From contig NC_090254.1 in NCBI RefSeq assembly GCF_037325665.1, positions 40,981,049 to 41,045,048 on the forward strand: DNA of 64,000 nucleotides, read 5' to 3'. Positions 12,053 through 23,481 of the stretch are shown one piece after another. The position numbers and the translations under genes were made by a program. How positions within the stretch are numbered: position 1 is the first letter of the stretch; every line of letters starts with the position of its first letter. Source of the stretch: Littorina saxatilis (taxonomy: Eukaryota > Mollusca > Gastropoda > Littorinimorpha > Littorinidae). The notes below the pieces were generated by a model. The model did not search any database. It was given only the letters and a program-made list of their open reading frames with translations, and was not told the DNA's origin.

Positions 12053-12216
12053 GTGTTAGTCGAAACGCAACTTCCTTCCCTCCATGCAAGTTGGTTATGT
12101 TTACCTCTTGTCCCGTCTCAACACCCGTTTCGTTTTGTTAGTCGAAACGCAACTTCCTTCCCTCCATGCAAGTTATGTTTACCTCTTGTCCCGTCTCAAC
12201 ACCCGTTTCGTTTTGG
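12053..12216. repeat. Two-copy tandem repeat, ~80 bp
   Basis: The unit GTTAGTCGAAACGCAACTTC... to CCCGTTTCGTTTTG occurs twice in a row (from 12055 and 12138), and its second half resembles 11041-11090. Confidence 0.85.
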
Positions 12217-12686
12217 ATCGATATCATTAAATATGACTGTTAATGTGTCGAAGCCTAATTTTGAAGTGCAATGAATCCTTATCTATGGCATTTTGATTTG
12301 CAAAGTGCCCTCCCCTGACCCCATGCCGCCCGGCTCCGCCATGGAAAAGCGTGCTTACACTTATTTAGTTGTGTCTGTTTTTTACAAGTAGAGAAAATCA
12401 AGTTTATGAACTATAGAGAACAACCTCCGTTCAAAATGTCAATGTTTTTCTCAGCAAGTACAGAACATTAATTTAGTAAAGTAGAACACTGCAGTCTTTC
12501 ACAACGATCCACAACGTGCAGTTGAGAACAGTCTATTTTTCGAAATTGTACAAGTCGAATCAGTGCAACCACTTTATGTTTGGTACTGCTGTAGATCTGC
12601 GGAAGGAAACCCGATAAAATCCGTCTGTGCACTTGAACTTGGCTGATAGCTGGGTTAGTCAAGGTCGGATCAGTTAGTTCACGTTG

Positions 12687-13079
12687 TTATAGGGGGGTGG
12701 GGGTGTGGGTGAGGGGGGAAGGGGGGTGGGGAGCGAAGCGACCAAGACGAATGAGTGAAGCGACCGAGATTCCTAGGGGGGTCCACTCCGGGGGCATGAG
12801 GCATGACCCCCACCGGAAATCTTTTGGGTCCAAAGAAGCCAAACGGGGCTATCTGAGCTTAGAAATTGCTCAGTCTATCTTTATCTTCCTCCCCTTTTTT
12901 TGTGGGGAAGCCATTTTGACTTTTTCCTGTTATCATTTTCTGGCATAAAAAACCCATTTCAATAATATGCAACAGCTTTAAAAAACAAGGAACAGGGGGG
13001 GGGGGGGGGAGGGGGGTTGGGTGCTTGAGCCCCCAAAGTCAACCGGGCCAACCCCCGACCCCCTCGTCCGGCCCTGGTT
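12687..13079. other. G-rich dispersed-repeat-like segment
   Basis: Runs of G at both ends, AGCGAAGCGACC / AGTGAAGCGACC motifs and a GTCCGGCCCTGGTTA end suggest a non-autonomous DNA element (a GGCCCTG end also occurs in hAT MITEs). Only one copy is in the window and no target duplication was found. 13080-13700 after it shows nothing recognised. Confidence 0.4.
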
Positions 13080-13702
13080 AGCTGCAACAAACCTGCATCA
13101 CTTTCGATCATTGCCTGCACGGCGGCGACACAGCCACAGGTTTTCCTGTCGTTAGGGGTATTAAAACCGAAGCTTGAACGGAAAAGTGACGTTCACGTCA
13201 CATCGATGTATCTGACATGTATGTCTCGACCAGTGGCAAAATTAACAACCCGACATGTATGCATTCAGCCACTGAATAATTGAGGCTTTCAAGGCCATAC
13301 ATGTTTTATGCGCTGTCAAGTGTCGAGATCGTTCGTAACGTTGCCGACCCAATTTTAAAGAGTATTATGTTGCCGTGCACCACAGTGTCCTTGACTCGAG
13401 TGTCATTAATTTTGTTGACTCAGTGCATGTCTCACAACGCAGTGCCTTTTGGCATAAACATGCACTGCAGCATTTCGGTGCCAACATCGTTTGTTACTTT
13501 TCTTGACTGCAAACAATTGGCCTGTCCCTCTTTTCTTTCTCGGTTAATTGGCAGCTGTTTGCAATTTTGCATTCTAGAATCACGTAGACCTAAAGTGATC
13601 GTGAAATGTTTGCAAAGCGCGCACTTAAACATACATGCGCCGTTCAGAAGGAGTTTTCAAGTTTAAGGTCCCTGTACTTAAATTGTTGACAGTTTCAAGG
13701 CC

Positions 13703-13885
13703 GTGTGTGTTTGTGTGTGTCCGCCTGTGGCATTGTGCCAGTGTGTAAGTGCCACGGTCTGTGTTTGTGAGTATGTGTGTGTATCAGTGTGTGCGCGCGT
13801 GCGTGTGTGTGTGTGTGTTTCAGTGTGTGCGTGTTTAAGTGTGTGCGTGCGTGCGCGTGTGTGTATGTGTGTGTGTGTCTGTGTG
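13703..13885. repeat. (GT)n microsatellite
   Basis: Degenerate (TG)n with CAGTGTG and GCGC interruptions. Confidence 0.9.
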
Positions 13886-14127
13886 ACTCACAGTGTCTAC
13901 TCCTGCAGTGAAGCTTTTTTTTTTTACAGACTTTCTAGAGAGAAAAATCTGAGAGAAAAAAACGGCCGGTCTTGAAAACAGGTTCCACTGAACTTTGTTT
14001 GTACAGTGACAGTTGAGTTCTTTAGCTTCATTGTCAATATCAATTTACCTACAAGTAGTATACAGCTACAGTGGAACCTCTCTTTTATGATCCCCTAATG
14101 TAAGACTCAATATCTATATAATATAGT

Positions 14128-14585
14128 GTACACTACATTGGGGTGTGCACGTTAAAGATCCCACGATTGACAAAAGGGTCTTTCCTGGCAAAATTGTATA
14201 GGCATAGATAAAAAATGTCCACCAAAATACCCGTGTGACTTGGAATAATAGGCCGTGAAAAGTAGGATATGCGCCGAAATGGCTGCGATCTGCTGGTCGA
14301 TGTGAATGCGTGATGTATTGTGTAAAATATTCCATCTCACACGGCATAAATAGATCCCTGCGCCTTGAGTCCGAGTCTGGAGATACGCGCGCGATATAAG
14401 ACTTCATATAACATAATATGTGCTCCGTGATGCATATTTTCCATTTTTGAGACATTATTAATGCAAATTGTATTAATTTTGTATATATATATATCATGTT
14501 GTTGTTAGATTAAACCTGAAAAGTGTTTCGAGCTGTGGAAAGCGCTTATATACATTTTCTATTATTATTATTATTATTATTAATT
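14128..14585 (+). mobile_element. tRNA-Ser-like SINE (family S), 5'-truncated
   Basis: It shares the body of the copy at 16025-16502 from GTGTACACTACATTGGGGTG through GGTCTTTCCTGGCAAAATTG, ending in (TTA)n at 14566-14582, which lies about 30 bp upstream of the coding exon at 14615. Confidence 0.8.
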
Positions 14586-14614
14586 GAAAGTTTTCTTGTG
14601 ATGTGTGTCTACAG

Positions 14615-14785
14615 GTCCCAACCTCCGTGCCGTGGCAACTATCTCCGAGGATACAGCCCACATTGACCTTGAGGAATGTGCCCGCAGAAACATCCGGGTC
14701 CTGTGCTGCCCTCTACCCGACCTTGCCGGTCAAGCTGACCTCACAGTGGGACTCATCGTTCTCACCTTACGCAGCGTTTCTGAAG
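14615..14785 (+). CDS. GRHPR-like pseudoenzyme, internal exon (5' exon not found)
   Basis: This exon encodes 57-58 residues (GPNLRAVATISEDTAHIDLE...) of the N-terminal substrate-binding lobe of a D-2-hydroxyacid dehydrogenase of the glyoxylate/hydroxypyruvate reductase family. It follows a tctacag acceptor and ends at G|GTATGT. Its length (171 bp) and both splice phases (1 and 1) equal those of exon 2 of the intact paralogue at 29980-30150, so the two genes are duplicates. Active enzymes have an S-V-G substrate-carboxylate loop in this segment (STLSVGTGHID in the paralogue); here it reads ISEDTAHID, with Val-Gly replaced by Glu-Asp. The exon encoding the first ~65 residues was not recognised in 1-14614; it may lie upstream of the window or be too diverged to see. 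A decaying copy is the alternative, but the frame is open and the splice sites canonical. Confidence 0.85.
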
Positions 14786-15240
14786 GTATGTCAGGGCTCC
14801 CCACGGACGCCTGTCCTAGAGGGTCCATGGAACCCCTAAGCAGAGTTTTAGAGGGTCCCAAGAGTCTCAGATCCCCAGACCCCCGTGTGAAAATATATAA
14901 CGCATTGTGATCGCGAATATTGTAATATAAAGTGGGGGTTTTATCACCAGAATATTCGAGGAGGACACTTCAACTATACCTTGTTAAATGTAACACTCAC
15001 CCACACTTTCATTTTAATTTCTGGTCAAATTTGTTTAATGTTAGCTGACGACTACAGTCTGAAAAGAGTAGCTACGCTACGGGACGCACGACAACGGAAA
15101 TTTAGTGCGTTTCGGGACCCGCTCTTTATAGGTTTAGTGCGTCCTGGGACGGAGTCCTCCATGAATTTCTAGTACGTGATTTCGGCTTCTAGTGCGTATA
15201 GGACGCAAGGACGCGCACTGTGGGGAGCCCTGTGTGTGTA
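14786..15240. other. Start of last intron of the pseudoenzyme gene
   Basis: The intron spans 14786-17739. This first part shows no repeat I could name. Confidence 0.6.
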
Positions 15241-15984
15241 CAGTGGAACCTCCCTTTTGAGACCCTGTTTTCGCACTAGCCTTTCTGTTCGTAACGTCCC
15301 CCCGCGGGTTAGGGGGAAGAATTTACCCGATGCTCCCCAGCATGTCATAAGAGGCGACTAACGGATTCTGTTCCCCCCGCGGGTTAGGGGGAAGAATTTA
15401 CCCGATGCTCCCCAGCATGTCGTAAGAGGCGACTAACGGGTTCTGTTCCCCCCGCGGGTTAGGGGGAAGAATTTACCCGATGCTCCCCAGCATGTCGTAA
15501 GAGGCGACTAACGGGTTCTGTTCCCCCCGCGGGTTAGGGGGAAGAATTTACCCGATGCTCCCCAGCATGTCGTAAGAGGCGACTAACGGATTCTGTTTCT
15601 CTTTTTACCCTTGTATAGAATATAGTCAATTTTTGTAAAGATTTTAGTCAAGCAGTATGTAAGAAATGTTAAGTCCTTTGTACTGGAAACTTGCATTCTC
15701 CCAGTAAGGTCATATATTGTACTACGTTGCAAGCCCCTGGAGCAAATTTTTGATTAGTGCTTTTGTGAACAAGAAACAATTGACAAGTGGCTCTATCCCA
15801 TCTCCCCCCTTTCCCCGTCGCGATATAACCTTCGTGGTTGAAAACGACGTTAAACACCAAATAAAGAAAGAAAGAAAGTAACTGTTCGTAACCTCTGTAA
15901 ATTTACCCCAATTGCAAGACTCCCTCCTTTTTAAAGACCCGATTTTCTCAGATTTGTGGAGGTCTTAAAAGGGGGGTTCCACTG
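15241..15984 (+). mobile_element. MITE family C with TA duplication, split by a SINE
   Basis: CAGTGGAACCTCCCTTTTGA at the left and an inverted GGGGGGTTCCACTG end at the right, flanked by TA (15239-15240, 15985-15986). Family Q SINE 15296-15881 sits in its middle. Confidence 0.85.
15296..15881 (+). mobile_element. SINE family Q with four-fold tandem head
   Basis: Flanked by the 11-bp duplication CTGTTCGTAAC (15285-15295, 15882-15892), which fixes the borders. The 75-bp head (CCCCCCGCGGGTTAGGGGG... to ...GCGACTAACGG) is present four times, starting at 15298, 15373, 15448 and 15523, then one normal body and tail (GACGTTAAACACCAAATAAA). Confidence 0.92.
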
Positions 15985-16024
15985 TAGAAACAAATAAATG
16001 TTGCTATGTTACCCAAAACATATT

Positions 16025-16464
16025 ATCATAGGGACTGGGTGGCAGAGTGGTAAAGCACTTGCGCTCGGAATCGAGAGGTTGCGTGTTCGACCCTGGGTCA
16101 GGCCGCTATTTTCTCCCCCCTTTCCTAACCTAGGTGGTGGGTTCAAGTGCTAGTCTTTCGGATGAGACGAAAAACCGAGGTCCCTTCGTGTACACTACAT
16201 TGGGGTGTGCACGTTAAAGATCCCACGATTGACAAAAGGGTCTTTCCTGGCAAAATTGTATAGGCATAGATAAAAATCGTCCACCAAATACCCGTGTGAC
16301 TTGGAATAACAGGCCGTAAAAAGTAAATATTCGCCGTAATGGCTTGAGATTTACTGGCCGATGTGAATGCGTGATGTATTGTGTAAAAAATTCCATCTCA
16401 CACGGCAGAAATTAATATGTAAATCGCCGTGAGCTCTTGTGAGAAGGGGCGATTAATAAATGTC

Positions 16465-16502
<38 letters not shown>
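16025..16502 (+). mobile_element. tRNA-Ser-like SINE (family S), near full length
   Basis: The head TGGGTGGCAGAGTGGTAAAG (A box) and GCGTGTTCGACCCTGGG (B box) resemble a tRNA-Ser. Next comes a core TCTTTCGGATGAGACGAAAA, similar to the core shared by many animal SINEs (Meta-domain type, from memory), then the body and a (TTA)n tail to about 16502. Confidence 0.85.
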
Positions 16503-16621
16503 TCTTCATCTTGTTGAGTTATGGATTTAAGCTTGACAGAGCTGTCACTCTTTCTGCGTGAGGTGAATGTTGATGCATTTTCAGATGCAATGTTACCGTT
16601 CTGGTAAACTTGTTAAGTTTA

Positions 16622-17475
16622 AAACAAGTCGCATAAGGCGAAAATACAACATTTAGTCAAGCTCAGTCAAACTCACAAAATGAAACTGAACGTAGTCTGC
16701 CGCTAGTGCAAAAGGCAGTGAAAGTGACGAGCCTGTTTGGCGCGGTAGCGATTGCGCTGTGCTTTACTGTACCTCTCTTCGTTTTAAGTTTCTGAGCGTG
16801 TTTTTAATCCAAACATATCATATCTATATGTTTTTGGAATCAGGAACCGACAAGGAATAAGATGAAATAGTTTTTAAAACGATTTCGGAAATTTAATTTT
16901 GATCATAATTTTTATATTTTTAATTTTCAGAGCTTGCTTTTAATCCAAATATAACATATGTATATGTTTTTGGAATCAGAAAATGACGAAGAATAAGATG
17001 AAATTGTTTTTGGATCGTTTAATAAAAAAATAATTTTAATTACAAGTTTCCGATTTTTAATGACCAAACTCACTCATTAGTTTTTAAGCCACCAAGCTGA
17101 AATGCAATACCAAACCCCGGCCTTCGTCGAAGATTGCTTTGCCAAAATTTCAATCAATTTAATTGAAAAATGAGGGTGTGACAGTGCCGCCTCAACTTTT
17201 ACAAAAAGCCGGATATGACGTCATCAAAGGTATTTATCGAAAAAATGAAAAAAACGTCCGGGGATATCATACCCAGGAACTCTCATGTCAAATTTCATAA
17301 AGATCGGCTGAGTAGTTTAGTCTGAATCGCTCTACACACACACACAGACACACACAGACACACACAGACACACACACACACACACACACACAAACACTCA
17401 CACACATACACCACGACCCTCGTCTCATTTTCCCCCTCTATGTTAAAAAATTTAGTCAAAACTTGACTAAATGTA
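16622..17475 (-). mobile_element. Repeat family A, full copy
   Basis: On the plus strand it runs ACAAGTCGCATAAGGCGAAA to CTTGACTAAATGT, that is, inverted relative to the copies at 3092 and 47699. The (CA)n part is at 17336-17400. It lies in the last intron of the pseudoenzyme gene, 265 bp before the terminal exon. Confidence 0.88.
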
Positions 17476-17739
17476 AAAAAGAAGAAAGAATGTAAACTTT
17501 TTCATACTAAAATGTAAACACTTCCCCCATAGTGCTGTCATGTCTTCATGAGTCAAGCTACAGGTGAATTCCACTATATATATCGCGTTCCACTACAACG
17601 CGCATTCAGCTATATCGCAATTACATAATTGGACCCCTAAAAAAACGGGATCAACCTCTTTCAGATGTCAGCAAGAACTATGGTGAAATGTAGAACTTCA
17701 TTATATTTATCAGTCTTTTTAACTTTTGTGTTTGGCCAG

Positions 17740-18389
17740 GGATGGACAACCCTACCCACGAAAGCACGTGTAACCTCTTTGAACTGACGAAGGGCAAGCC
17801 AGTGGATGTCACGTCCGCTTGGTGGAACAGCCTCATCCAGCGCAAGACGTTCGGAGTGTACGGCATCACGTCTCTAGGACTTGCCGTTGCGTCACGATTG
17901 CGTCAGCTGGGGGCCAACAACGTCATCGTCACTGACTTCAGAGATGGCGCAGACGAAACGGAAGCTCCCAAGTTACCGGACGACGTCAACCTAGAGGACT
18001 TCCACGTCGTGTCCCGGAGTGAATTTCTGGAACGTGCGGACATAGTGTGCGTGTGCGATCCACACGCCGCCACTCAGAGCGACGCTGCGTTTGACCAAAA
18101 CACGTTCAGGGACATGAAGTCTGGGGTCATTTTGGTGAACTCTGACAGCGGTCATGCCCTCAACTACATGGCGCTGTACGAAGCTCTGCGCGACGGAGAG
18201 ATCTGCGCGGCAGGGCTCAACACTTGCAACCAGACGGCGGTGCCCTTCCAGTACCCGCTGCAGGGGCTGAGGAACTGCGTCTTCATGCCACAGACGCAGG
18301 AGGACAGATCTGACTTGCGCCACAGGATGACCAAGGGAGTGACCACCAATCTTGTCAGTGCTCTCAATGAGAGCGCGCAGGCTGTATAG
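17740..18389 (+). CDS. GRHPR-like pseudoenzyme, terminal exon
   Basis: This 650-bp terminal exon encodes 216 residues from GMDNPTHEST to LNESAQAV and a TAG stop. It covers the nucleotide-binding Rossmann domain and the catalytic segment of a GRHPR-family 2-hydroxyacid dehydrogenase, and aligns along its length with exons 3 and 4 of the paralogue at 31279-39185. The glycine motif GLGRVG of the paralogue is GITSLG here. The catalytic Arg of NTSRG is Ser (NSDSG, codon 18147-18149). The Glu of DPEPLP is Thr (NQTAVP, codon 18234-18236). The general-base His of TPHQG is Gln (MPQTQ, codon 18291-18293). Normal reductase activity is therefore very unlikely, although the fold-determining positions around these sites are kept and no stop interrupts the frame. 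The acceptor is tttggccag|GGATGG. Unlike the paralogue there is no intron in this segment, so one copy gained or lost it. Confidence 0.9.
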
Positions 18390-20100
18390 ACTACAACAAT
18401 TGGAGGGGGTGCATGGCCATGCACTTGTCACACTCAAAACTGATGTGTTTTTTGTTTTTGTTGTTGTTTTGGGGTGGCGTGTGGGGTGAAGGTGGCATCA
18501 CAATACATGCATGAGCTATATTTGGGTGTCTGCTGTTTAAATTTAGCATTTCAAAGGGGTATTTTGGGCCTCTCCTTGAGAACAGATTACATTTGCTGGG
18601 TAAGGGAGTGCTTGCGGAACCCAGGATCCCCCCCCCCTCCCTCTCCCTTCAAGATCCAGCCCTGGTTTTGTTACACTTATTGAGGTCTAACGAATGACGT
18701 CTCACAACGTGCGCGGTCGTCCTTGGCGGTCAAGAAAGCCGCCGCGATCATTGCGCAGACGACACTTCTAGACAGCCAATATTTTTGGTGCGCATCACGT
18801 GCTCCACATAAATTGGCCGCAAACGAAGCAATTGGGAAACCTGGATTGCCCGTAAGTAGCTGCTGTTACATTCTTCTCCACTGCTCTCCATTAATTCTTG
18901 AACATGGGTGCACAGCTGCAATGTTGAATGATGGGAAGGAGCTGAAGCATAAAGACATATGTACGCTCACATGTACTCGGAAAGTGTCAACATTTTCTGG
19001 GTGGAGCCACAGAATATGAAATGACCACGGCTTTTTGTGTTCTACAGAAGAGGAGGGGCGGCCTTGTTATGTTTGGATTCGGAAAATGAAAAGTGCCTGA
19101 AGCTTGTGAAGATTGAGCGTGATTTGTTTGTGAAAAGTTACACTTTTGGAGCCTGGTGAAAATGCACAGTAAAATGTACAGACAATGAGATGGATTGTTT
19201 GTTTTGAAATGACATTTTGTGGGTTTTGTTCTAATGACTATGCATTACATTGGCTGCTGGATGGCCAAGTTTCCTAGATTATGAAAATACTTTATAGATA
19301 GGGATACTAATGGTGAAGTGTAATTTGTAGATGTGAAAAAGCATGTCTGGATGAGCAGCCATGTTGGAGAAGAGATAAGAAATACTAACAGGGGAAAGAC
19401 CACAATACTTTGTGTGTGAGAGAGAGAACAAAATGGAGTCTAGTTCAATGTCATGTACATGTATCAACTTAGTTGAGTTTTTCTTCTTCTCATTTTGATA
19501 TTAGCTGATGCTACGTTAAAAATGAATACTGAATTTGTCATGACTAGAATATATAAATAGTCACTGTAGAAGATAACAACTGAAGACTTCTTTGAAGAGT
19601 AGCAATATGCAGTTATGCTTTCGTATAATACATCTTGGTCCATGTGAAATTTTGCATTGTATTGCATAATCATAGTTAAGAATTGAGCTGTTGAGAGGCT
19701 GTTGTATAGATTTATTTTTGAAGCTATTTTTCTGTTGATCGAATTTCATTGAAATTATGTTTAAGTGCAAGCGAAACTTAGGAGACGATGAATAATGTCG
19801 TGGCAGTTTCCTTGAAATATGCAAATCAAATTCCTAAGGGCATTTCCCAGATGCATGAATATCAATACTGACTCATTTAAGAACTTGCCCTGTGTTTTGA
19901 GTGGTCTTGTTAACCTTACGAAAGCTAATGTTCTAACTTCTACTTTAACTTGAAATAACTCCACACACTTTAAAAATGCCTTGATAGTACCAAGTAGGGG
20001 GAAAGTGACAGAAAAAAAGGCACACAAAAGCATATTTTGTTAAAAATCCTTTATCCTGGCTGCTTTAGGTTTTCTGTATGAGGAAAAGCTATGACAAAAA
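18390..20100. other. 3' flank (probable 3' UTR) of the pseudoenzyme gene
   Basis: AT-rich sequence with no repeat family recognised until the minisatellite at 20101. Where the transcript ends is not clear; a candidate AATAAA is at 24028, 5.6 kb downstream, but closer signals may exist. Confidence 0.4.
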
Positions 20101-20320
20101 AGAAGGCACACGAAGGAAGGGAAGTAATTTTGTCATTAAAGAACTTCATGAAGGAAGGGAAGTAATTCTGTCATTAAAGAACTTCATTAAGGAAGGGAAG
20201 TAATTCTGTCATTAAAGAACTTCATGAAGGAAGGGAAGTAATTCTGTCATTAAAGAACTTCATGAAGGAAGGGAAGTAATTCTGTCATTAAAGAACTTCA
20301 TGAAGGAAGGGAAATAACTT
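20101..20320. repeat. 38-bp minisatellite, about 5.5 copies
   Basis: The unit GGAAGGGAAGTAATTCTGTC + ATTAAAGAACTTCATGAA is repeated in tandem with few differences. Confidence 0.95.
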
Positions 20321-20492
20321 TTCCCAAAGTCTCTGCACAGTGATTACATTTTGGTTCTGAGAAAGAACTGGTCAAACAAAATAATTATGATCAGGTATGT
20401 ATATGACCGGTTCCAGATTTCATTTCCGATGAATGTATTTTTTTTACATTTGTTCCTGTAATATTAGAGACAAATGTGTATGTCTTTGGTAA

Positions 20493-20854
20493 ACCCCCGG
20501 CGGGTTAGGGGGAAGAATTTACCCGATGCTCCCCAGCATGTCGTACGGATTCTGTTTCTCTTTTTACCCTTGTTAAGTGTTTCTTGTATAGAATATAGTC
20601 AATTTTTGTAAAGATTTTAGTCAAGCAGTATGTAAGAAATGTTAAGTCCTTTGTACTGGAAACTTGCATTCTCCCAGTAAGGTAATACATTGTACTACGT
20701 TGCAAGCCCCTGGAGCAAATTTTTGATTAGTGCTTTTGTGAACAAGAAACAATTGACAAGTGGCTCTATCCCATCTCCCCCCTTTCCCCATCGCGATATA
20801 ACCTTCGTGGTTGAAAACGACGTTAAACACCAAATAAAGAAAGAAAGAAAGAAA
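20493..20854 (+). mobile_element. SINE family Q, complete copy
   Basis: Flanked by the 11-bp duplication GTCTTTGGTAA (20482-20492, 20855-20865). 362 bp, with a small deletion in the head and an A-rich (AAAG)n tail. Confidence 0.92.
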
Positions 20855-21017
20855 GTCTTTGGTAATATAAAATACATGTACAAGATATTTTCCTGTCAGT
20901 AACAAAGTGAGAATGAGATTGACAGAGACTTATAGAATTTAGTAATGAGAATGAGATTGACAGAGATAATAGAATTTAGTAATGAGAAGAAGAAGAAGAA
21001 GTTCTAAGAAGAAAAAG

Positions 21018-21019
<2 letters not shown>

Positions 21020-21084
<65 letters not shown>
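21020..21084. repeat. (GA)n microsatellite
   Basis: Pure (GA)n of about 60 bp. Confidence 0.97.
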
Positions 21085-21086
<2 letters not shown>

Positions 21087-21782
21087 TTGTGTGTGAGGTG
21101 TTGCTCTAAAAATACTGACAGGGGCATGACAATGAAATGTGCTGTTATCCTTGTAAATCTTTTTTGTTTATTTTTCTGACAAAATGGAAAGCACACTTCT
21201 CATGCCATAAAACCACAAAAAGAAGTTGTCCCCCCTTGCTAAAGTCTTTATCTCCGATCTGTTCAACATGCATAGCTAATATGTCTTAAAATGTCATTCC
21301 TTCCTTGCCAACCCGCATGTAGGCCAGACAATTCAGATTTCATCTGTGACATTGGTGAAAAAATACTGTGTATATATATGTGTATAACATGTACATGTAC
21401 AATAGCTTGCTAATGATTTCGTTACTCTAAATATTAGTTTGTACGTAGGTGCAGCATACTTACCTTTTGATAGTGACATTTTAAAATTCAAGTTGAAAGG
21501 CTCCTTTATGCAATATAATTTGTCATGTTGTGTAAATAGTTCTCATCTCACATGTTGCGGTCCGGGCAGCTAGCTAATTTGGAAGCATGAATTGTGAGTG
21601 CAAGTGGACTTTGCTGTAAAAAACTTTTTGTTTATGTGGATTATACACACATTCTTCAAGGGAAAAGATGAGTGTTAAAAAACTAATTGCGCAAAAAAAC
21701 ACACAAATGTTTATAGAACAAGAATTATTGTCACACATTTATGTAAACACATAAACTATGAATTCTGTGTATATATAAATCT

Positions 21783-22125
21783 ATACTAGATGAATACCCG
21801 CTTCGCCGGGTATCCGGCTTTGCCGGGAAGAAGTAGAGCTGAATACCGCCACCGTACGAAGGAAGGGAGATAAATGCGCAAAACACTGGAGAAGATAAGG
21901 AAGAGTTACTGGGAGTGGATGTACAGAAATACCAAAATCGGTTCAGCGCTGCGCGCTGAGAGCACGTGTTGAAAATTTTCATCGACCAGATTGTGTTTTG
22001 GGTGTACCTGAATATGCCCACCAAATTTGAAACAGATCCATCGAGAACTTTGGCCGTGCATCGCGAAGTGACCAACAGACAGACAGACAGACAGACAGAC
22101 ACAGACAAGCCGTATATAGATATAG
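21783..22125. mobile_element. Unclassified dispersed-repeat-like segment
   Basis: TACTAGATGAATACCCGCTT + CGCCGGGTATCCGGC opens it and (CAGA)n followed by a GTATATAGATATAGAT motif closes it. This layout is common to dispersed repeats in marine invertebrates, but only one copy is in the window. Confidence 0.4.
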
Positions 22126-22254
22126 ATTACTTAAATGGATTAGAGTCAGTATGTATAACCCAGAAAATCACTGCATTGAAATATCACAATTCTTTTGTAT
22201 TTATCTGAGTTAGTGAGACAAGAAACTCAGATACTATAATATGATTAACATTTT

Positions 22255-22285
22255 TTTAACACACACACACACACACACACACTCA

Positions 22286-22360
<75 letters not shown>
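22255..22360. repeat. (CA)n microsatellite
   Basis: (CA)n of about 100 bp with one CTCAGA interruption. Confidence 0.97.
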
Positions 22361-22590
22361 TCATGCCTACCACTAACCGCCCATCATAACCCTATGGCAT
22401 CCGAAGGACCACCTAGTCAGCTTCATGGTTGTCGGGCTTATTGTTAATGTTGTTATGTATATTTTGTAAGAAAATCTTTGAACTTAAAAAGATCAGCACA
22501 ATTTACAGTGGAACCTGTCTGTACTGACCACAAAAGGCACCGAGCGAAAGTGGTTGTTTAAGACAAATGGTCGCTACGAAAAGGTACATA

Positions 22591-23481
22591 CAGTGGAACA
22601 CCATTTAAGACCTCCAAAAATCTGAGAAAATCAGGTCTGAAATAGAGGGAGTTTTAAAACGGGGGGGGGGGGGGGGGGGGGGGTAAATTTACAGAGGTTA
22701 TGCAAAGAAAAGCAGAAAAATCAAGGTGTTAACCCCTTCACTGCCCACCCCGTACTAGGTACGTGGTCATTTTCGGTTTGCCGTACGCCCATAACCGTAC
22801 CTAGTACGGGGGATTTGCGTCAGCAACATTTCAGGACATTTCTGAAAACTAAATGGGAGGTAACCACTGTCCAAGTTCTTGTATGGGGTTCTAAACACAG
22901 TTCTTTCCCATTGACTGTTCGGATAAGTTAGTACCACGTGTTGAAAACTTTGTTAGAAGTGTAGAACCATAGATAGAATTCACAATGGCGGCCGAAAGTC
23001 GGACCTCAACTCGTAGACCTGTTTTCAAGCGATACAGTGTTCTGGAAGCTCTAAAAGAAGTGATTTATGGATTGCCACACAGAAGAATACTTTTATGGGC
23101 TGTAATGTGAGTACCTGATGTTTGACACCAGTTTTAGCAGTGTTTTGTGTGGTTTTACATGCTGCAATGTGTGTGTGTAAGTCCGGAAACTGTAATTTTT
23201 GACAAAAATGGTCATTATATCAATTTTTACTATAACAATCACAAACAAAGTCCAATGATCATGTCATCACATAATAGCCAAGGGTATAAGCAAAACACAT
23301 GCCAAAGATCTAAGAGATATCTCAATAAATGATCGAGCAGTGAACAGATTAGTGAACCTACCGAAGAAAGCAAAATTTTGCCCTGGCACACAGCAATACC
23401 AAAATGCTGTTATACTGTGGCAGTGAAGGGTTAAAAGGGAGGGGGTCTTAAATTGGGGGTCTTAAAAGGGGGGTTCCACTG
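22591..23481. mobile_element. MITE family C, split by a TTAA-flanked MITE
   Basis: Left end CAGTGGAACACC and inverted right end GGGGGGTTCCACTG with TA on both sides (22589-22590, 23482-23483). A poly-G run of over 20 bases lies at 22661-22683. The element at 22733-23430 interrupts it. Confidence 0.8.
22733..23430. mobile_element. piggyBac-type MITE (TTAA target)
   Basis: 698 bp between TTAA duplications (22729-22732, 23431-23434) with inverted ends CCCCTTCACTGCC and GGCAGTGAAGGG. TTAA duplication plus CCC-starting ends is typical of piggyBac. Inside are repeated CCGTAC(C)TAGTACGG palindromes near the left end. No transposase; the 61-residue frame at 23147 is not convincing. Confidence 0.85.

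Noticed and set aside
13280-13666. 128-residue plus-strand frame
   Set aside because: No family resemblance and an unlikely residue pattern; not the missing GRHPR exon.
17991-18437. 148-residue minus-strand frame
   Set aside because: Antisense shadow of the pseudoenzyme terminal exon.
20101-20320. CRISPR-like array
   Set aside because: The repeats are contiguous with no unique spacers; this and the arrays at 31590, 40617 and 56455 are minisatellites in an animal genome.
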